64,000 nucleotides of DNA from Stentor roeselii (lineage: Eukaryota; Ciliophora; Heterotrichea; Heterotrichida; Stentoridae), in contig RSEH01000090.1 in NCBI GenBank assembly GCA_006503475.1, positions 1 to 64,000 of the forward strand. The letters run 5' to 3'. The position numbers and the translations under genes are program-made. Below are positions 29,915-40,203 of this stretch, one piece after another. Position 1 is the stretch's first letter, and each line of letters begins with the position of its first letter. Under the pieces are notes generated by a model that was not told the origin of the DNA, searched no databases, and saw only the letters and a list, made by a program, of their open reading frames with translations.

Positions 29915-31150
29915 TTAAAGTATTCTTGGCTTGAGATGAGCGAGTTCCTTGCTTTCCACTTTAGCAGCGTTTTTTTTGTAGTCTTCGTATTTGAGATAGA
30001 CTAAAAATGCGATGATGTAGATAGCGATTGAGACGATTCCAAGAGAAATCATCGCCGCCCACCCTTCAGTGGTTTCAAAAGGACTGGGCAGTTCCATGGT
30101 AAGTGCGCTTGTCTTGTACAATGTAAGTCTTTTCGTCTCCAAGTTAAATTCAGTGAAGTACCCTTTAAAGAAAGGTTCTCCTAAAATCCAATGACTTCCA
30201 CTTTTCAAAGCTAAAAAACAATTATCCCCAAGCTGCTTATTTCATACCTGAATCAAATACTCATGACTGGACAAGTAAAACTCCTCACCTTGAATTGTAA
30301 AGTTAAAGGCAGGGTATTCACTAGATTCACATTCACACATTAAAAGCTCTTCTTCATAATGACAGCCTTCTTCAGTTAAAATCTTAAAAATCGCTTCTAA
30401 GATATCAGGAGGTCCTGTGATGTAAGAACTCATTGAACTGAATTCAACTGGAATTGACTCTTCAACGATTTTATCTCGAAAGCCAAATCTGGTGATTTCT
30501 AAGGACTTGCTGAAGTCGATTGACTGTTGAGACTCCACCACGAGACTCAAGTCTAAAAAATGTGGAGTCCCGAGGATTAACAACGGGTCATTAAGAAAAG
30601 AAAGACTGTAGATCGGCTTGTCAATTTTTCCTTCTTTAAACATCTGGAAGATGATCGAGGTGTTGTCGCTGCCCAGGCCTAGCACCCCATCAATCGCCAG
30701 GCCGTAGACATCAACAAATTTAGAAGCGACTGCCAAAGGGTAGAAAGTCGAATTATATTCTAAGATTTTCACTGAGTCTTTAAAGTAACTTCCTTCAGCT
30801 TCAATGTTTAAGTCACTATGACGATAACTCACCTCTTTTTCAATCTTTTCACTGTCAGTCGAAGTTGAGTTATACTGAATAAAAGTCAATTTGCAGTTTT
30901 TACACTCAGGGTCCATTATCCAGATATCATTAGTCAACACTGATATTGTCAATGTGAACAAGTCGCTATTGGACCCTACAAATACTTGCGCAGTGTATGT
31001 GAACTAATTGAAAATTACTGAAAATACTGCCGCCGCTGAAGCGTCGGCACCTCCTGCTCGTGCCTTGGGCTTAGGTCTTAAGTTGATTGAGTTCTTCAGC
31101 TGCTGGGCGAAAATGACCGTCGCCAGAGCGAGGATTGTTAAAAGCCTCAT
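29915..31150 (-). CDS. Pepsin-like membrane protein lacking catalytic aspartates (copy A)
   Basis: A 401-residue protein from three exons (31150-31020, 31004-30248, 30232-29915). It has a signal peptide (MRLLTILALATVIFA), a pepsin-fold lumenal region and one C-terminal membrane span (MISLGIVSIAIYIIAFLVYL). Pepsin landmarks include DGVLGLGS, ILGTPHF, SSYITGP and, near the end, WILGEPFFKGYFTEFN. The first active-site motif (normally DTGSxxLW) aligns with SVLTNDIW. The second (DSGTS before Y-TGP) aligns with SSMSS. Both catalytic Asp are therefore missing, predicting a non-enzymatic protein. Both introns occupy the same places in copy B, which lies 40 bases upstream on the same strand, so the pair is a tandem duplication. 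Confidence 0.85.
30233..30247 (-). other. 15-base intron 2, pepsin-like copy A
   Basis: Reads GTATGAAATAAGCAG on the minus strand; an in-frame TGA lies inside. Removal joins HEYLIQ to LGDNCF, as in copy B. Confidence 0.92.
31005..31019 (-). other. 15-base intron 1, pepsin-like copy A
   Basis: Reads GTAATTTTCAATTAG on the minus strand with an in-frame TAG. It splits AVFS from FTYTAQ, placing the signal peptide in exon 1. Confidence 0.9.
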
Positions 31151-31190
31151 ATTTTTTAATGTGATTTTAAATTTCTCTTAAAAGTTAGTG

Positions 31191-32423
31191 TTAAAGAATT
31201 CGATTTTTTCTTTTCAGTTCTATCAAATTCTCGTATTGCCTCGTTTTGTAGGTCTCGTAAGCTAGAAACAGCAAAAAGGCGAAAATGTAAAGCATGACGA
31301 GTCCCACTGCCAGGAAAATCATCGTCGCCCAGCCTTCTGTTGTTTCGAAAGGACTGGGAAGTTCACTGCCGAGAGTTGTGGTTTTGTAGGCTGTTAACTC
31401 TTGGATTTCGAGGTCGAATTGAAGGAAGTAAGCTTTTAGAAAAGGCTCTCCGAGGATCCAGTTTTTACCACTTTTAAAGCCGACGAAACAGTTGTCGCCA
31501 AGCTACATAATGGATACTTGGATTAAGTAGTCGGAACTTGATATTGTGAACTCGATGCCTTGGATGTAAAATGTGAAATTTGGGTATTTTTTTGAATTGC
31601 ATTGACACATTAGAAGCTCTTCTTCGAAGTGGCAGCCTAGCTTTGTTAGTTTTTTAAAAACGTTTGCGAGATATTTAAATGGACCGGTTATGTAGGAACT
31701 GAAAGAGTTGATCAAAGCTGGAATAGTTTCATTAAAAACAAGGTCTCCGAAATTGAAACTCGTGACATTTAGAGGGTATTTAAAGCTGATGGTATGTTGG
31801 TTCTCAATCACAAGATGAAGATCTAGAAAGTTAGGAGTTCCAAGTATAAGATATGGAGATGTCAACTTCGAAACACTGTAAATCGGTTTGTCAATAATAT
31901 TTTCTTGGAACATTTTGTAGATTATTGAATCTTTTCCGCTGCCTAGACCCAAAATGCCGTCTACTGCCATGTTGTAAACATCTACAAACTTTTTGCAAAC
32001 TATCACCTGGAAGTCGACTGGGGAATACTCGTAAAGACTTACTGAGTCGAGATATGCATGCCCTTCAGCATCGATGTGAAGCATGTCTTCTTGGTACTCT
32101 TTTTGGAGTTTAAGGTCAGTCGAATAGGCTGATGAAAAATTGTATTGTGTGGTCGAAAGTTTACAGTCTTCGCAATTCGGATCCATTACCCAGATTCCAT
32201 CTTGCAACACTCCAATGCTCAAAGTAAATAAATCACCGTTAGACCCGATGTAAACCTCGGATACAAACGAAAACTAAGAAGATCTTACTGAAAAAATTGG
32301 AGCCGCTTTCTTGTTTGCTCCTCCTGCCCTTGCCTTTGGTTTTGGACGTAATGAAATCTGGTGAAAGTTGCTGTGTGAGTAGATTGTAAAAAGCAATGAT
32401 AAGAATATTAGAATTCTTTGCAT
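31191..32423 (-). CDS. Pepsin-like membrane protein lacking catalytic aspartates (copy B)
   Basis: A 400-residue paralogue of copy A, from exons 32423-32289, 32273-31518 and 31502-31191. It has a signal peptide (MQRILIFLSLLFTIYSHS), a basic RPKPKARAGGA stretch shared with copy A, a pepsin-like fold (DGILGLGSGK, WILGEPFLKAYF) and a C-terminal span (MIFLAVGLVMLYIFAFLLFL). The first catalytic motif aligns with GVLQDGIW and the second with INSFSS, so the aspartates are replaced, the second by Asn. The short cytosolic tail is basic. Both genes may be expressed from one region; the gap between them is 40 bases. Confidence 0.85.
31503..31517 (-). other. 15-base intron 2, pepsin-like copy B
   Basis: Reads GTATCCATTATGTAG on the minus strand; in-frame TAG. 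The position is identical to intron 2 of copy A. Confidence 0.92.
32274..32288 (-). other. 15-base intron 1, pepsin-like copy B
   Basis: Reads GTAAGATCTTCTTAG on the minus strand; in-frame TAG. The position is identical to intron 1 of copy A. It is the only one of the nine without A at position 10. Confidence 0.9.
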
Positions 32424-32972
32424 TTGTATGGACTATCTTTTGGTAAAAATTTAAATTTAGATAGATTAATGGATTCCATGCATTTATTTAGGTTTAAAAC
32501 AGTCTTTGCTCGTAGAATTGAAGAACTTGGCTGAGTGTCAGGGTTTTAGGAATGATTGGATTGTATTAAGATTTGAGCGGATAATTTATTTATCTTATAA
32601 AATATTTTTGAATTTAAAAAATATTTTCGCTTCTTTGTTAGCATTCGAACTACTTGAAAGATCCCTAATATCCCCTTTACAATAATATCTTCACATACAC
32701 CTCCTATATTTATATATATTATCACAAACAGATTCTAAATTCATCAAAACTAAAAAATTCAAACATCTTCTTTTCAAGACCAAATCAACTAACCCCTTTC
32801 AAGAACCCACTGCTCCCTCAACACAAATTTTCAATAAAAAATCCTCAAACTAACACCCTAAACCTAAAAAACCCAAATAAACCAAAAGAACCATCCTTTC
32901 CCACGACCCTAAAAAATCCACACCATAAATCACTAAAATCACCTTCAGATTAATCCACTATAAATTACTAGA
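32424..32972. promoter_or_regulatory. Divergent intergenic region with A/C-rich tract before the CNNM gene
   Basis: It separates the minus-strand pepsin-like gene from the plus-strand CNNM-like gene. Bases 32821-32940 contain only two G in 120, giving an almost G-free coding strand upstream of the plus gene. A telomere-like AAACTAACACCCTAA lies at 32847-32861. No frame is present. The promoter role is inferred from position. Confidence 0.5.
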
Positions 32973-34127
32973 ATGATGTCGAAAGAGCCAGAGTTTATCA
33001 AAGACTTACCCTGGGAAGAATATTTGACCTATTCTCTGATTTCCTTCGGTCTAGTCTGTTTCGCTGGGCTAATGTCCGGTTTGACAGTCGGTTTGATGTC
33101 AATAAGCTCTCTAGATCTAAAAATCAAACTCGAATCAGGAACTCCTCTAGAAAAAAAATATGCTAAAAGGGTCAGTGCAATTCTTCATGATCATCATCTT
33201 CTATTAGTCACATTGCTGGTTGCGAATGCAGTAGCGATGGAGAGTTTACCTTTATTTTTAGATGAAATGTTTACTGAGTTTATTACTATTATCCTCAGTG
33301 TTTCTTTTGTACTGATTTTTGGAGAAGTCTTGCCACAGGCTTTTTGCACTGGGCCTGATCAACTGAAGATAGCTTATTACATGGCACCCTTAGTTAGGAT
33401 AATTTTGGTGATTTTCTTTCCTGTTAGCTATCCAATTTCAAAACTCCTAAATTGTATCTTTGGAGGACATCGAAGCTATAAACTCAAGAATGAAGAAATA
33501 AAAACTTTGATTTCTTTGCACACGAATATGTACGGCTCGAAAAAAAGTGGACTGATGAAAGTTCAAGTAAAAATGATACATGGAGCAATAGATTTGGCTA
33601 ATAAGAAAGTGAGAGATCATATTATTCCTATTCAAAAGGTTTTTATGGTAAGTACTGATACTATTATTAATAAAAAACTACTCAAGAAAGTAATCAAACA
33701 AGGATATAGTCGAGTCCCGGTTCATCAAGGTACTAATAAAAGTTCTATTGTTGGAGTTTTACTTACTAAAAAACTTCTTGGGATTGAAGAAGAGTTGCCG
33801 ATAAGTGAAATTGCGATTAATTTAAGAGAACCTATGTTTGTCATTCCTGACTTTTCAATGATTGAACTGCTGGAAAAGTTTAAAGAAGGGAAAAACCATA
33901 TGGCTATTGTCAAACACCCTGATGGAGATGTTTTAGGAGTCATCACTTTGGAAGATGTCATTGAAGAAGTCATGAAATTCGAAATTTATGATGAGGGAGA
34001 CTATGATGAGCAAGCCAAACTCATTACTAGTAGTCTTGTTCCTCCTAAACCTGAAAATCCTCCTGAAATTCCCAGAAGAAGAACATTCGGAGGCTCCATC
34101 GATGAAAATTTATTGCCTACTGACTAA
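32973..34127 (+). CDS. CNNM/ancient conserved domain protein (DUF21 plus CBS pair)
   Basis: A 384-residue membrane protein. The CNNM (cyclin M) family is linked to magnesium efflux or its regulation. Residues 15-165 form the DUF21 core with three or four hydrophobic helices (GLVCFAGLMSGLTVGLMS, LLLVTLLVANAVAMESLPL) and the family signature FGEVLPQAFCTGP. Two CBS units follow: MVSTDTIINKKLLKKVIKQGYSRVPV (the CxxSRxPV-type motif) and IVKHPDGDVLGVITLEDVIEEV. The length is that of the short protist form without the C-terminal cyclic-nucleotide-like domain. The tail is Pro-rich. Confidence 0.9.
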   Translation: MMSKEPEFIKDLPWEEYLTYSLISFGLVCFAGLMSGLTVGLMSISSLDLKIKLESGTPLEKKYAKRVSAILHDHHLLLVTLLVANAVAMESLPLFLDEMFTEFITIILSVSFVLIFGEVLPQAFCTGPDQLKIAYYMAPLVRIILVIFFPVSYPISKLLNCIFGGHRSYKLKNEEIKTLISLHTNMYGSKKSGLMKVQVKMIHGAIDLANKKVRDHIIPIQKVFMVSTDTIINKKLLKKVIKQGYSRVPVHQGTNKSSIVGVLLTKKLLGIEEELPISEIAINLREPMFVIPDFSMIELLEKFKEGKNHMAIVKHPDGDVLGVITLEDVIEEVMKFEIYDEGDYDEQAKLITSSLVPPKPENPPEIPRRRTFGGSIDENLLPTD

Positions 34128-35231
34128 CAGCATTTAGATTAGTTTAGAGATTTATTCAAAGCTGGGGATTTTTCTTCTGTGGTTTTACAGTTTGTTAGTG
34201 GAAATTCATGAAAAAACAGAGAATTTCAGGATTTTCTTTTGTTTTTTTCAGGGTGTTGTTTTAGGTTGATATTTTTAGAGTTTTAATCATTTCTATTGAT
34301 TTTTATGAGCTTTTGAATGACTGAGACCTATCTTTTCATGAAGTTTATTTCATTTTTATATACTGAGTGTCTTTATTTTATTATTTTTTTATAGGTTCAT
34401 TTTGAGTAGTAATATTATCAGCTGGAGTTCTTTACTTGAAAGATCAATTTTTTTTCTTTCCTAGAGAAAATAATCTGGCTTAAAGTGTGATAGAGGAGGA
34501 TAAAACAAATTGTTGAATTAAGATACTTTCGCTCAACAAATTTTATTATTTCGAGAATATTTAAGCAATTGAATTTATCAAGAGTAAAGTCCAGGCTTTT
34601 TAATAGAATTACTCTAATAAGTGACAAAATGATACTAAATGTACATATAAAGTCACCATAGATCTACCTTTAGGATTTATCTTCTGAGATTGAACTCTAA
34701 GAAGAATGGCACATTAAATTCTTCATGGAAGGAACTTAGAAAGGAAAAATATAGATGATTCAACCATTATTTCTATTTCTCTTTTGATATCGTCTCATTA
34801 GAAATGAATCAGTGAGGAATAAATAATATTCACGAATTATCTCTGAACAATTTTGTTTAACTTCAAACATTCTGTGAGTTCATTCATCAGTAAATAGTCA
34901 AATATTATAATAAAATAATATCACCCAAATTTTCATCTCAAATATAAAATTTTTCAATGTCTTTTCACATTTATAGAAGACTATTATGAGTTTCCTTACT
35001 CAAGTGCAACTTTCAATACCCTCCTAATAACAATCCATGACTAAAATATCTGTTTTTCTATTCGAATTAGTATTATTTATTGGCTTAAATACTACGATCA
35101 AGTAGAAAATATGAAAATTCCATATTAATTCCTCTAGAATAATAAAAATTCTAATTTATTATATGATTAAAAAATTTAAGCAGATAAACTCGCTTATTCT
35201 CCATTTTAACTAAAATATCTGAAAATAATCA
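34128..35231. other. Intergenic, about 1.1 kb
   Basis: The first 270 bases after the CNNM stop are rich in G and T on the plus strand. The rest is AT-rich between two convergent genes. A 69-codon open frame on the minus strand (34418-34627) has no recognisable features and is not called. Confidence 0.5.
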
Positions 35232-36563
35232 TTACTTACTCATCTGCTGCATCGGAATTTCATTTGTAATCAACCCAGGTTCCTTGTTCTCAAATAAAAC
35301 TTTTTTGAATTCTTTTCTATAAAGAGAACAAAAAATAAGAAGAATTGATAAAATAGGTCCAGCTAAGTACAAACTGCTTGAATTAAGATAAGTTCTAAGT
35401 AAAGACTCGCTAATTGTTGAAACCAGGTAAACCAGGAGGCTGACTGTGAAGTAAAAATTGTCTTGAGTTGCTGAAGATGCTCGAAATTTAATCAAAAACG
35501 CTCCGGGAAGGTATAATTCAAGTAATGATAAAGAGACTTGGTAAGGACTCGATGTTGAAAATGAAAAAGGAATAACTAAAGAACTAGACTGTTTGTTTTC
35601 GTAGAGTTCAAGATAAGATGAAGAAGAAAGGGACGGGTACAGGTCTGAGTCAAATGTCTGAATTGAATAACAAGGAAGAAGGAAGGATAAAAGAATCAAC
35701 ATCGGAAAGGGAAGACTTTTAGAAGATTGAATCAAAAATATGGAAATGCAGGCGAATTGAAAGTTTTGAATAATTTGATTAGGGACTAGCATGCTTAAAA
35801 GAAATAAGAAAATTCCGAAGCTTGATGAAATTACGTTTGAAATAATAAGATTTTTCATCTCTTTTTGCTTTAGGATAAAAAATAGTGAAAGTCCTGAAAG
35901 AACATTAAGGAAAATAATTAGAACTTTTTGGTCTGGTGAGCTGAAATAATAGAAAATCAATATCAAGGTGAAGCAAATATACTGAGAATACCCAAAAATT
36001 CTATTTTTCAGTGAATAAGAGAGGCTAGGTCGTTCTGATTCATTTTTTCCAGTCTCAGGTTTTTCTAAAAACACGGCAATGATCACAATAAAAGTTCCTA
36101 GAATAGAAGCAATAATAAAACTTCCAGTAAATGTTTTGATTTCTTCACATATTTTCATCCACTTCAAATTGATTTCATTTTCCTCACCCTCATCATCAGT
36201 GGCTAAGACCTTCATTTCTATGAAGCCGTATTTTTTTTCTTTGCACTTATAATTGATGACAAGAGTACCCATTCCAAAATACCCTAGATCAAAGAAATCG
36301 CTGGAAAGTTCAGCATCGACGTGATGGCTCTTGAGCTCTAATTGAATCGCTTCTTTCTGGCCTTTGCTTCGCATGATTAAAAATTCCCTGTAATCATTAT
36401 TCACATCATCAAAGAATAACTTGTTATAACCATCCTCATGGCCAGCTTTCCAGAAGATGTCTGCTTTTCCATTATCTACGACAACTGACTGTTCAGTAGA
36501 AATCTCTATTGCTTGTGCAAGGTAGAAAAAGTGGAAAAGTATCATATTTATTGTTATAATCAT
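35232..36563 (-). CDS. Signal-peptide-peptidase-like membrane protein, altered active site (copy A)
   Basis: A 443-residue protein. N-terminal signal peptide, a lumenal domain to about 150, then about eight hydrophobic helices. The C-terminal third resembles SPP/SPPL intramembrane aspartyl proteases in order. In the YD region it reads LPCYSIQTF, with Ser for the first Asp. In the GxGD region it reads SLLELYLPGAFLIKFR, aligned with GLGD..IPG.F....R, with Glu for the second Asp and no flanking Gly. The PAL region reads SSSLYLAGP. The family tail is kept (RKEFKKVLFENKE). It is probably not a protease. Closest relative: copy B at 37037. Confidence 0.68.
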   Translation of the reverse strand: MIITINMILFHFFYLAQAIEISTEQSVVVDNGKADIFWKAGHEDGYNKLFFDDVNNDYREFLIMRSKGQKEAIQLELKSHHVDAELSSDFFDLGYFGMGTLVINYKCKEKKYGFIEMKVLATDDEGEENEINLKWMKICEEIKTFTGSFIIASILGTFIVIIAVFLEKPETGKNESERPSLSYSLKNRIFGYSQYICFTLILIFYYFSSPDQKVLIIFLNVLSGLSLFFILKQKEMKNLIISNVISSSFGIFLFLLSMLVPNQIIQNFQFACISIFLIQSSKSLPFPMLILLSFLLPCYSIQTFDSDLYPSLSSSSYLELYENKQSSSLVIPFSFSTSSPYQVSLSLLELYLPGAFLIKFRASSATQDNFYFTVSLLVYLVSTISESLLRTYLNSSSLYLAGPILSILLIFCSLYRKEFKKVLFENKEPGLITNEIPMQQMSK

Positions 36564-37036
36564 TCAGTCTCAGACATAAGATGCTAGTTTGGATGTTAAG
36601 ACACTATATTCTTTTTGGTTTTACTATTAAAGCAAACAGAACTTAGGGAATTTTTAATGATATTCTTGAATCTGATCAATTATTTAAAGTTGAAGGACTT
36701 TATCCTGAAGTAGTAAAGGAATATTAGTCGAAATTGTGAATTTCTTCTAGATTATACAAATATTATTGATAAGCTCTTGTAAAAAATCAAATTTATACTA
36801 TTATATATTTAGTTCATTAAATAGCTTTAAGTATAAGGGCTCCTAACTGAATCCAAATCATTTGTTAATATCTATATTATAATAGGAGTAACCTACAGAG
36901 ATTTAATTTCTGCTATTTTCATTCTGTTTAGAACCCATTATTTACTATTCAAACATCCTAAATTTCATTAATTCTCAATACAACTTATTTATATTAAAAA
37001 CTCTCAATAGATTATGAATATCAAATGTTATTTAAA
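36564..37036. other. Intergenic, 473 bases, between the SPP-like pair
   Basis: AT-rich spacer; no frame, RNA or repeat can be supported. Confidence 0.5.
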
Positions 37037-38368
37037 CTATTTAATTCTCATATCTTTCATCTGAATTTTATGCTGAATGAGTCTTGATTTTTCCAATCGA
37101 AAAAGCTTTTTAATTTCTCCTCGACAACAAGAAGAACCTATCAAAGCAACAGAAATAAGAGGACCACTTATGAACAAGCTACTTGAATTAAGGTGATTTT
37201 GAACAGAGGTTTCAATAATCATTGAAAATAAATAAAAAACCAAAACGACATTGAGATAAAAATTCATGCTTTCATCATCTGATCTTCTGAATTTTAATAG
37301 AAATGATCCTGGTATGTATACATCAATCAATGATAGATTAACTTGAAAAGTACTTTTTGCTAACATCAAGGATGAAAATGATAAAAAAGAAGGAAGATAA
37401 AATTCTTGTTCTTTAAAAAGTACAGAGGATTCAAAAGTAGGAAAATGATTTGATTCAAAATTGAAGATTGTATAAAATAATATAATGAATGAGGAAATTA
37501 TTAGTGCAAGAACTGGAACACCTTTTGAGGATTGGATCAAAAATATTGAGATACAGGCAAATTGGATATACTGGATGATTTTATAGGGATAAATTGTGCT
37601 AAAAAGAAACAATAATAGTCCGAAACTTAAAACTAATACAATTAAGATGATTTTTGAATTGTAAATTCGTTGTTTTAGGATCAAAACCAAAGAAACTGCT
37701 GAAAGAATATTAAATAAAATAGTAAGTAATTTAACATTAGGAGTATAGAACCAAAAAATAACCAACAGTAAAACAAAGACTAAAAATTGTAAATAGAAAA
37801 AAGTTTTATCTTCAAAGAATGATTTAAAAAGATCATATTCTTTTTCTTTAAATCCTAAAAACTCAAATAAAATACAGAAGAATGCGAAGGCAAATTTCAG
37901 AAACAAAATTAAAAAAAAACTGAAAGTAAAATCAGAACCATCATAACAAACTTTCCTCCAAAATATTTTTAACTCACTTTTCTTCCCAACCCCATCATTA
38001 ACCACAACTCTCAAACCAACAACATAATCCTCTCCATCCCCAGATAACAAAACCTCTTTACACCGATATCTAACTTCAAATCTTCCCATCCCGAAAATTC
38101 CTAAATCAATAAAACTATTCGAAACTTCAACAATTTCATCTCCCTTCAAATCCTCCACAAAAATTTCCAAAAATTCTTCCTTCCCTCCCTCTGCACTAAC
38201 TAAAAATTCCCTTCTATCAACACTCATCCCCTCATAAAAATACTTAAAATACCCATCTTCCCTTAAACCCGTCCAAAAGCCATCAACTTTTCCATCATGA
38301 ACGATTATCATCTGATCACTAAAAATTTGAATCCCATGAACTAAATAAAAAATTCCAAGAAAAACCAT
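37037..38368 (-). CDS. Signal-peptide-peptidase-like membrane protein, altered active site (copy B)
   Basis: A 443-residue paralogue of copy A with the same length and plan: signal peptide, lumenal domain (shared motifs FGMG and YRCKE), and a multi-span region. The first catalytic region reads ILFYTIFNFE (Thr for Asp in YD). The second reads SLIDVYIPGSFLLKFR, which keeps the Asp but replaces the Gly residues of GxGD. The tail reads RGEIKKLFRLEKS, like the SPP tail KGEVTEMFSYEES. One of two aspartates is lost, so cleavage is unlikely. The start ATG lies 5 bases after the stop of the XPR1-like gene upstream on the same strand. Confidence 0.68.
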   Translation of the reverse strand: MVFLGIFYLVHGIQIFSDQMIIVHDGKVDGFWTGLREDGYFKYFYEGMSVDRREFLVSAEGGKEEFLEIFVEDLKGDEIVEVSNSFIDLGIFGMGRFEVRYRCKEVLLSGDGEDYVVGLRVVVNDGVGKKSELKIFWRKVCYDGSDFTFSFFLILFLKFAFAFFCILFEFLGFKEKEYDLFKSFFEDKTFFYLQFLVFVLLLVIFWFYTPNVKLLTILFNILSAVSLVLILKQRIYNSKIILIVLVLSFGLLLFLFSTIYPYKIIQYIQFACISIFLIQSSKGVPVLALIISSFIILFYTIFNFESNHFPTFESSVLFKEQEFYLPSFLSFSSLMLAKSTFQVNLSLIDVYIPGSFLLKFRRSDDESMNFYLNVVLVFYLFSMIIETSVQNHLNSSSLFISGPLISVALIGSSCCRGEIKKLFRLEKSRLIQHKIQMKDMRIK

Positions 38369-38373
38369 ATTTA

Positions 38374-40203
38374 TTAGTTCATAAAAGTTCCTGATTGTAG
38401 AGGCTTAGGAATATAATCGATTTTTCTATACTTTTCAGTATTTTCAGCCCTTTCTCTTTCGATTCTAAGGACCGACCAAAGAGTTCTTCTAATGATTTCC
38501 ATGACTCCCATGATGAACATTAAGAACTCAGCACTTAAGTACCTGTTAAGAGGAAGATTTTCAAGTACTTGATTAGGAAGTAAAGAAAGAGTCCAAGTGA
38601 ATCGACATACAAAGTTAATAAAAATGACCCAGTAATAAAAGCTTTTCTTGAAATAAATATTCGGTCTTAACACCCATCCATTCTTCGAGTTCCTTAAAAG
38701 GCCCCAGTCTTGGTACACGTCAAGGAAACTGGTGTACTCAGTGCAGACCAGGTACATGAAAATCCAGATAAACTTATGTTCTCCTCGGTTTAACTGAAAA
38801 TACGTCATAATGATTAGGATTATTGAAGTCCCATATCTGAAGAAATTCCAAACTTGGCCTTTTAACATACTTGGCTTGTAGTAAATTCGGTTGAATATCT
38901 GGAAAAGACGCCAGGTGAATGGAAGCATCGGCAAAAAACAAAGCCAGAAATCGTGCATGTAACAACGAGGGTATTGGTTCATTTTCCAGGCATCTGTTGA
39001 TAGGAAACAGATACTTTGGTAGAGGTCTTTTATTGGAACTGCTAGGGAAGTCATCCAACTTGCTATCATGTAGTTTCGGAATCTTACTGGACCGAATGGC
39101 GCTATTGCTGCTTCAAATAAAGTTCTAATAACCATCCACCTCGAGCCTCTATACAAGAAATCAAAAGGGCAAGTCACAAAAATCATATAAACGACAAGTA
39201 AAACCAAAGCAATAAGTTCTGATCCCTCAGAGTCAATATAAAAGTTATAAAAAACATTACTCATAAAAAAAACAGACCAAACAGCCGTAAGTAAAAGTCC
39301 AATCCACAGTCCTTGCAAATAAGAAATTCTTTTCTGCGGACTAAGTTCAAAAATATAAATCCAATTCAACGAATGCTCTTCAACCTGATAAATAACCCAA
39401 GAAAACGCGATAATAACCATATTAACCATAAGAGTCAATCGAAATATCGGAAAACTCGGATAAATCTTTGCTTCAATTCTCGAGATATTAACAACCAGCA
39501 AGTAAATAGTAACCAAAGCACAAGCAATAATAACTCCAAAACAAAAGCTCATCTTAACAACATCAGCACTTTTATAATAAACACTTCCTGAAGTCAACAA
39601 ACTCACAGCCTTGTCCACTTCTTTATCCCCCTGTTGATCCGCAATGAACGTATACATACTTTCTCTTAATGGAACTAATTCATTTTCCCAGTTAATAAAA
39701 TCAGAATCATTTATCAACTGTCTGAAATCCCCACTTCTGTTAATTTTTTCACAAAGCTTCTGACAGGCAATTGAATTTATTTCACAGAAGACCTCCAACC
39801 ACCAGACCTGTCGATGAACGTCAGAAAAAGCTCTTTGAAGGCTACTTGAACGGTCTTGAAGGTCGTCTTTTTCTTCCAGGCTTAAAAGATTTTTTAGGTC
39901 TTTTTCTGTGATTGTGGAAACTGTTCGCATGCGAGACATGCAGACGTAAGTCGTTTCAAGGTCTTGTCTTAGTTGTTTTTTTTTGTCGTTGTAGAAGATG
40001 TTGATGGTCTGTAGTTGTTCTTTGAACTCGGAGAGGACTCCTTCGTAGTTGGAGCTTTTTCCGAGTAATGGAGATGTGGCTTGGTCTTCGGAGTAGAGGG
40101 ACTCTAGGTAACTGTTGATTAGCTTTTTCATCAGACGGTAGTTTATGTAGAATTTGGACCATTCTGGGATTTTGTGGTAGTCTAGCTGATGAGAAAACTT
40201 CAT
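38374..40203 (-). CDS. XPR1/SYG1-like phosphate exporter (SPX plus EXS)
   Basis: A 609-residue membrane protein. Residues 1-165 form an SPX domain: MKFSHQLDYHKIPEWSKFY, then YRLMKKLI with the conserved Lys that bind inositol pyrophosphates, then a coiled region. Several spans follow from about 215. The EXS domain includes RWMVIRTLFEA, ending with the conserved VYQDWGLL and VMEIIRRTLWSVLRIE. XPR1 proteins export phosphate across the plasma membrane under SPX control. The length is slightly below the animal protein because the tail is short. No intron is needed. Third-position composition flips near 39770. Confidence 0.9.
   Translation of the reverse strand: MKFSHQLDYHKIPEWSKFYINYRLMKKLINSYLESLYSEDQATSPLLGKSSNYEGVLSEFKEQLQTINIFYNDKKKQLRQDLETTYVCMSRMRTVSTITEKDLKNLLSLEEKDDLQDRSSSLQRAFSDVHRQVWWLEVFCEINSIACQKLCEKINRSGDFRQLINDSDFINWENELVPLRESMYTFIADQQGDKEVDKAVSLLTSGSVYYKSADVVKMSFCFGVIIACALVTIYLLVVNISRIEAKIYPSFPIFRLTLMVNMVIIAFSWVIYQVEEHSLNWIYIFELSPQKRISYLQGLWIGLLLTAVWSVFFMSNVFYNFYIDSEGSELIALVLLVVYMIFVTCPFDFLYRGSRWMVIRTLFEAAIAPFGPVRFRNYMIASWMTSLAVPIKDLYQSICFLSTDAWKMNQYPRCYMHDFWLCFLPMLPFTWRLFQIFNRIYYKPSMLKGQVWNFFRYGTSIILIIMTYFQLNRGEHKFIWIFMYLVCTEYTSFLDVYQDWGLLRNSKNGWVLRPNIYFKKSFYYWVIFINFVCRFTWTLSLLPNQVLENLPLNRYLSAEFLMFIMGVMEIIRRTLWSVLRIERERAENTEKYRKIDYIPKPLQSGTFMN

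Noticed and set aside
34418-34627. Minus-strand 69-codon frame in the intergenic region after the CNNM gene
   Set aside because: AT-rich random-looking sequence without domain, signal or conserved context.
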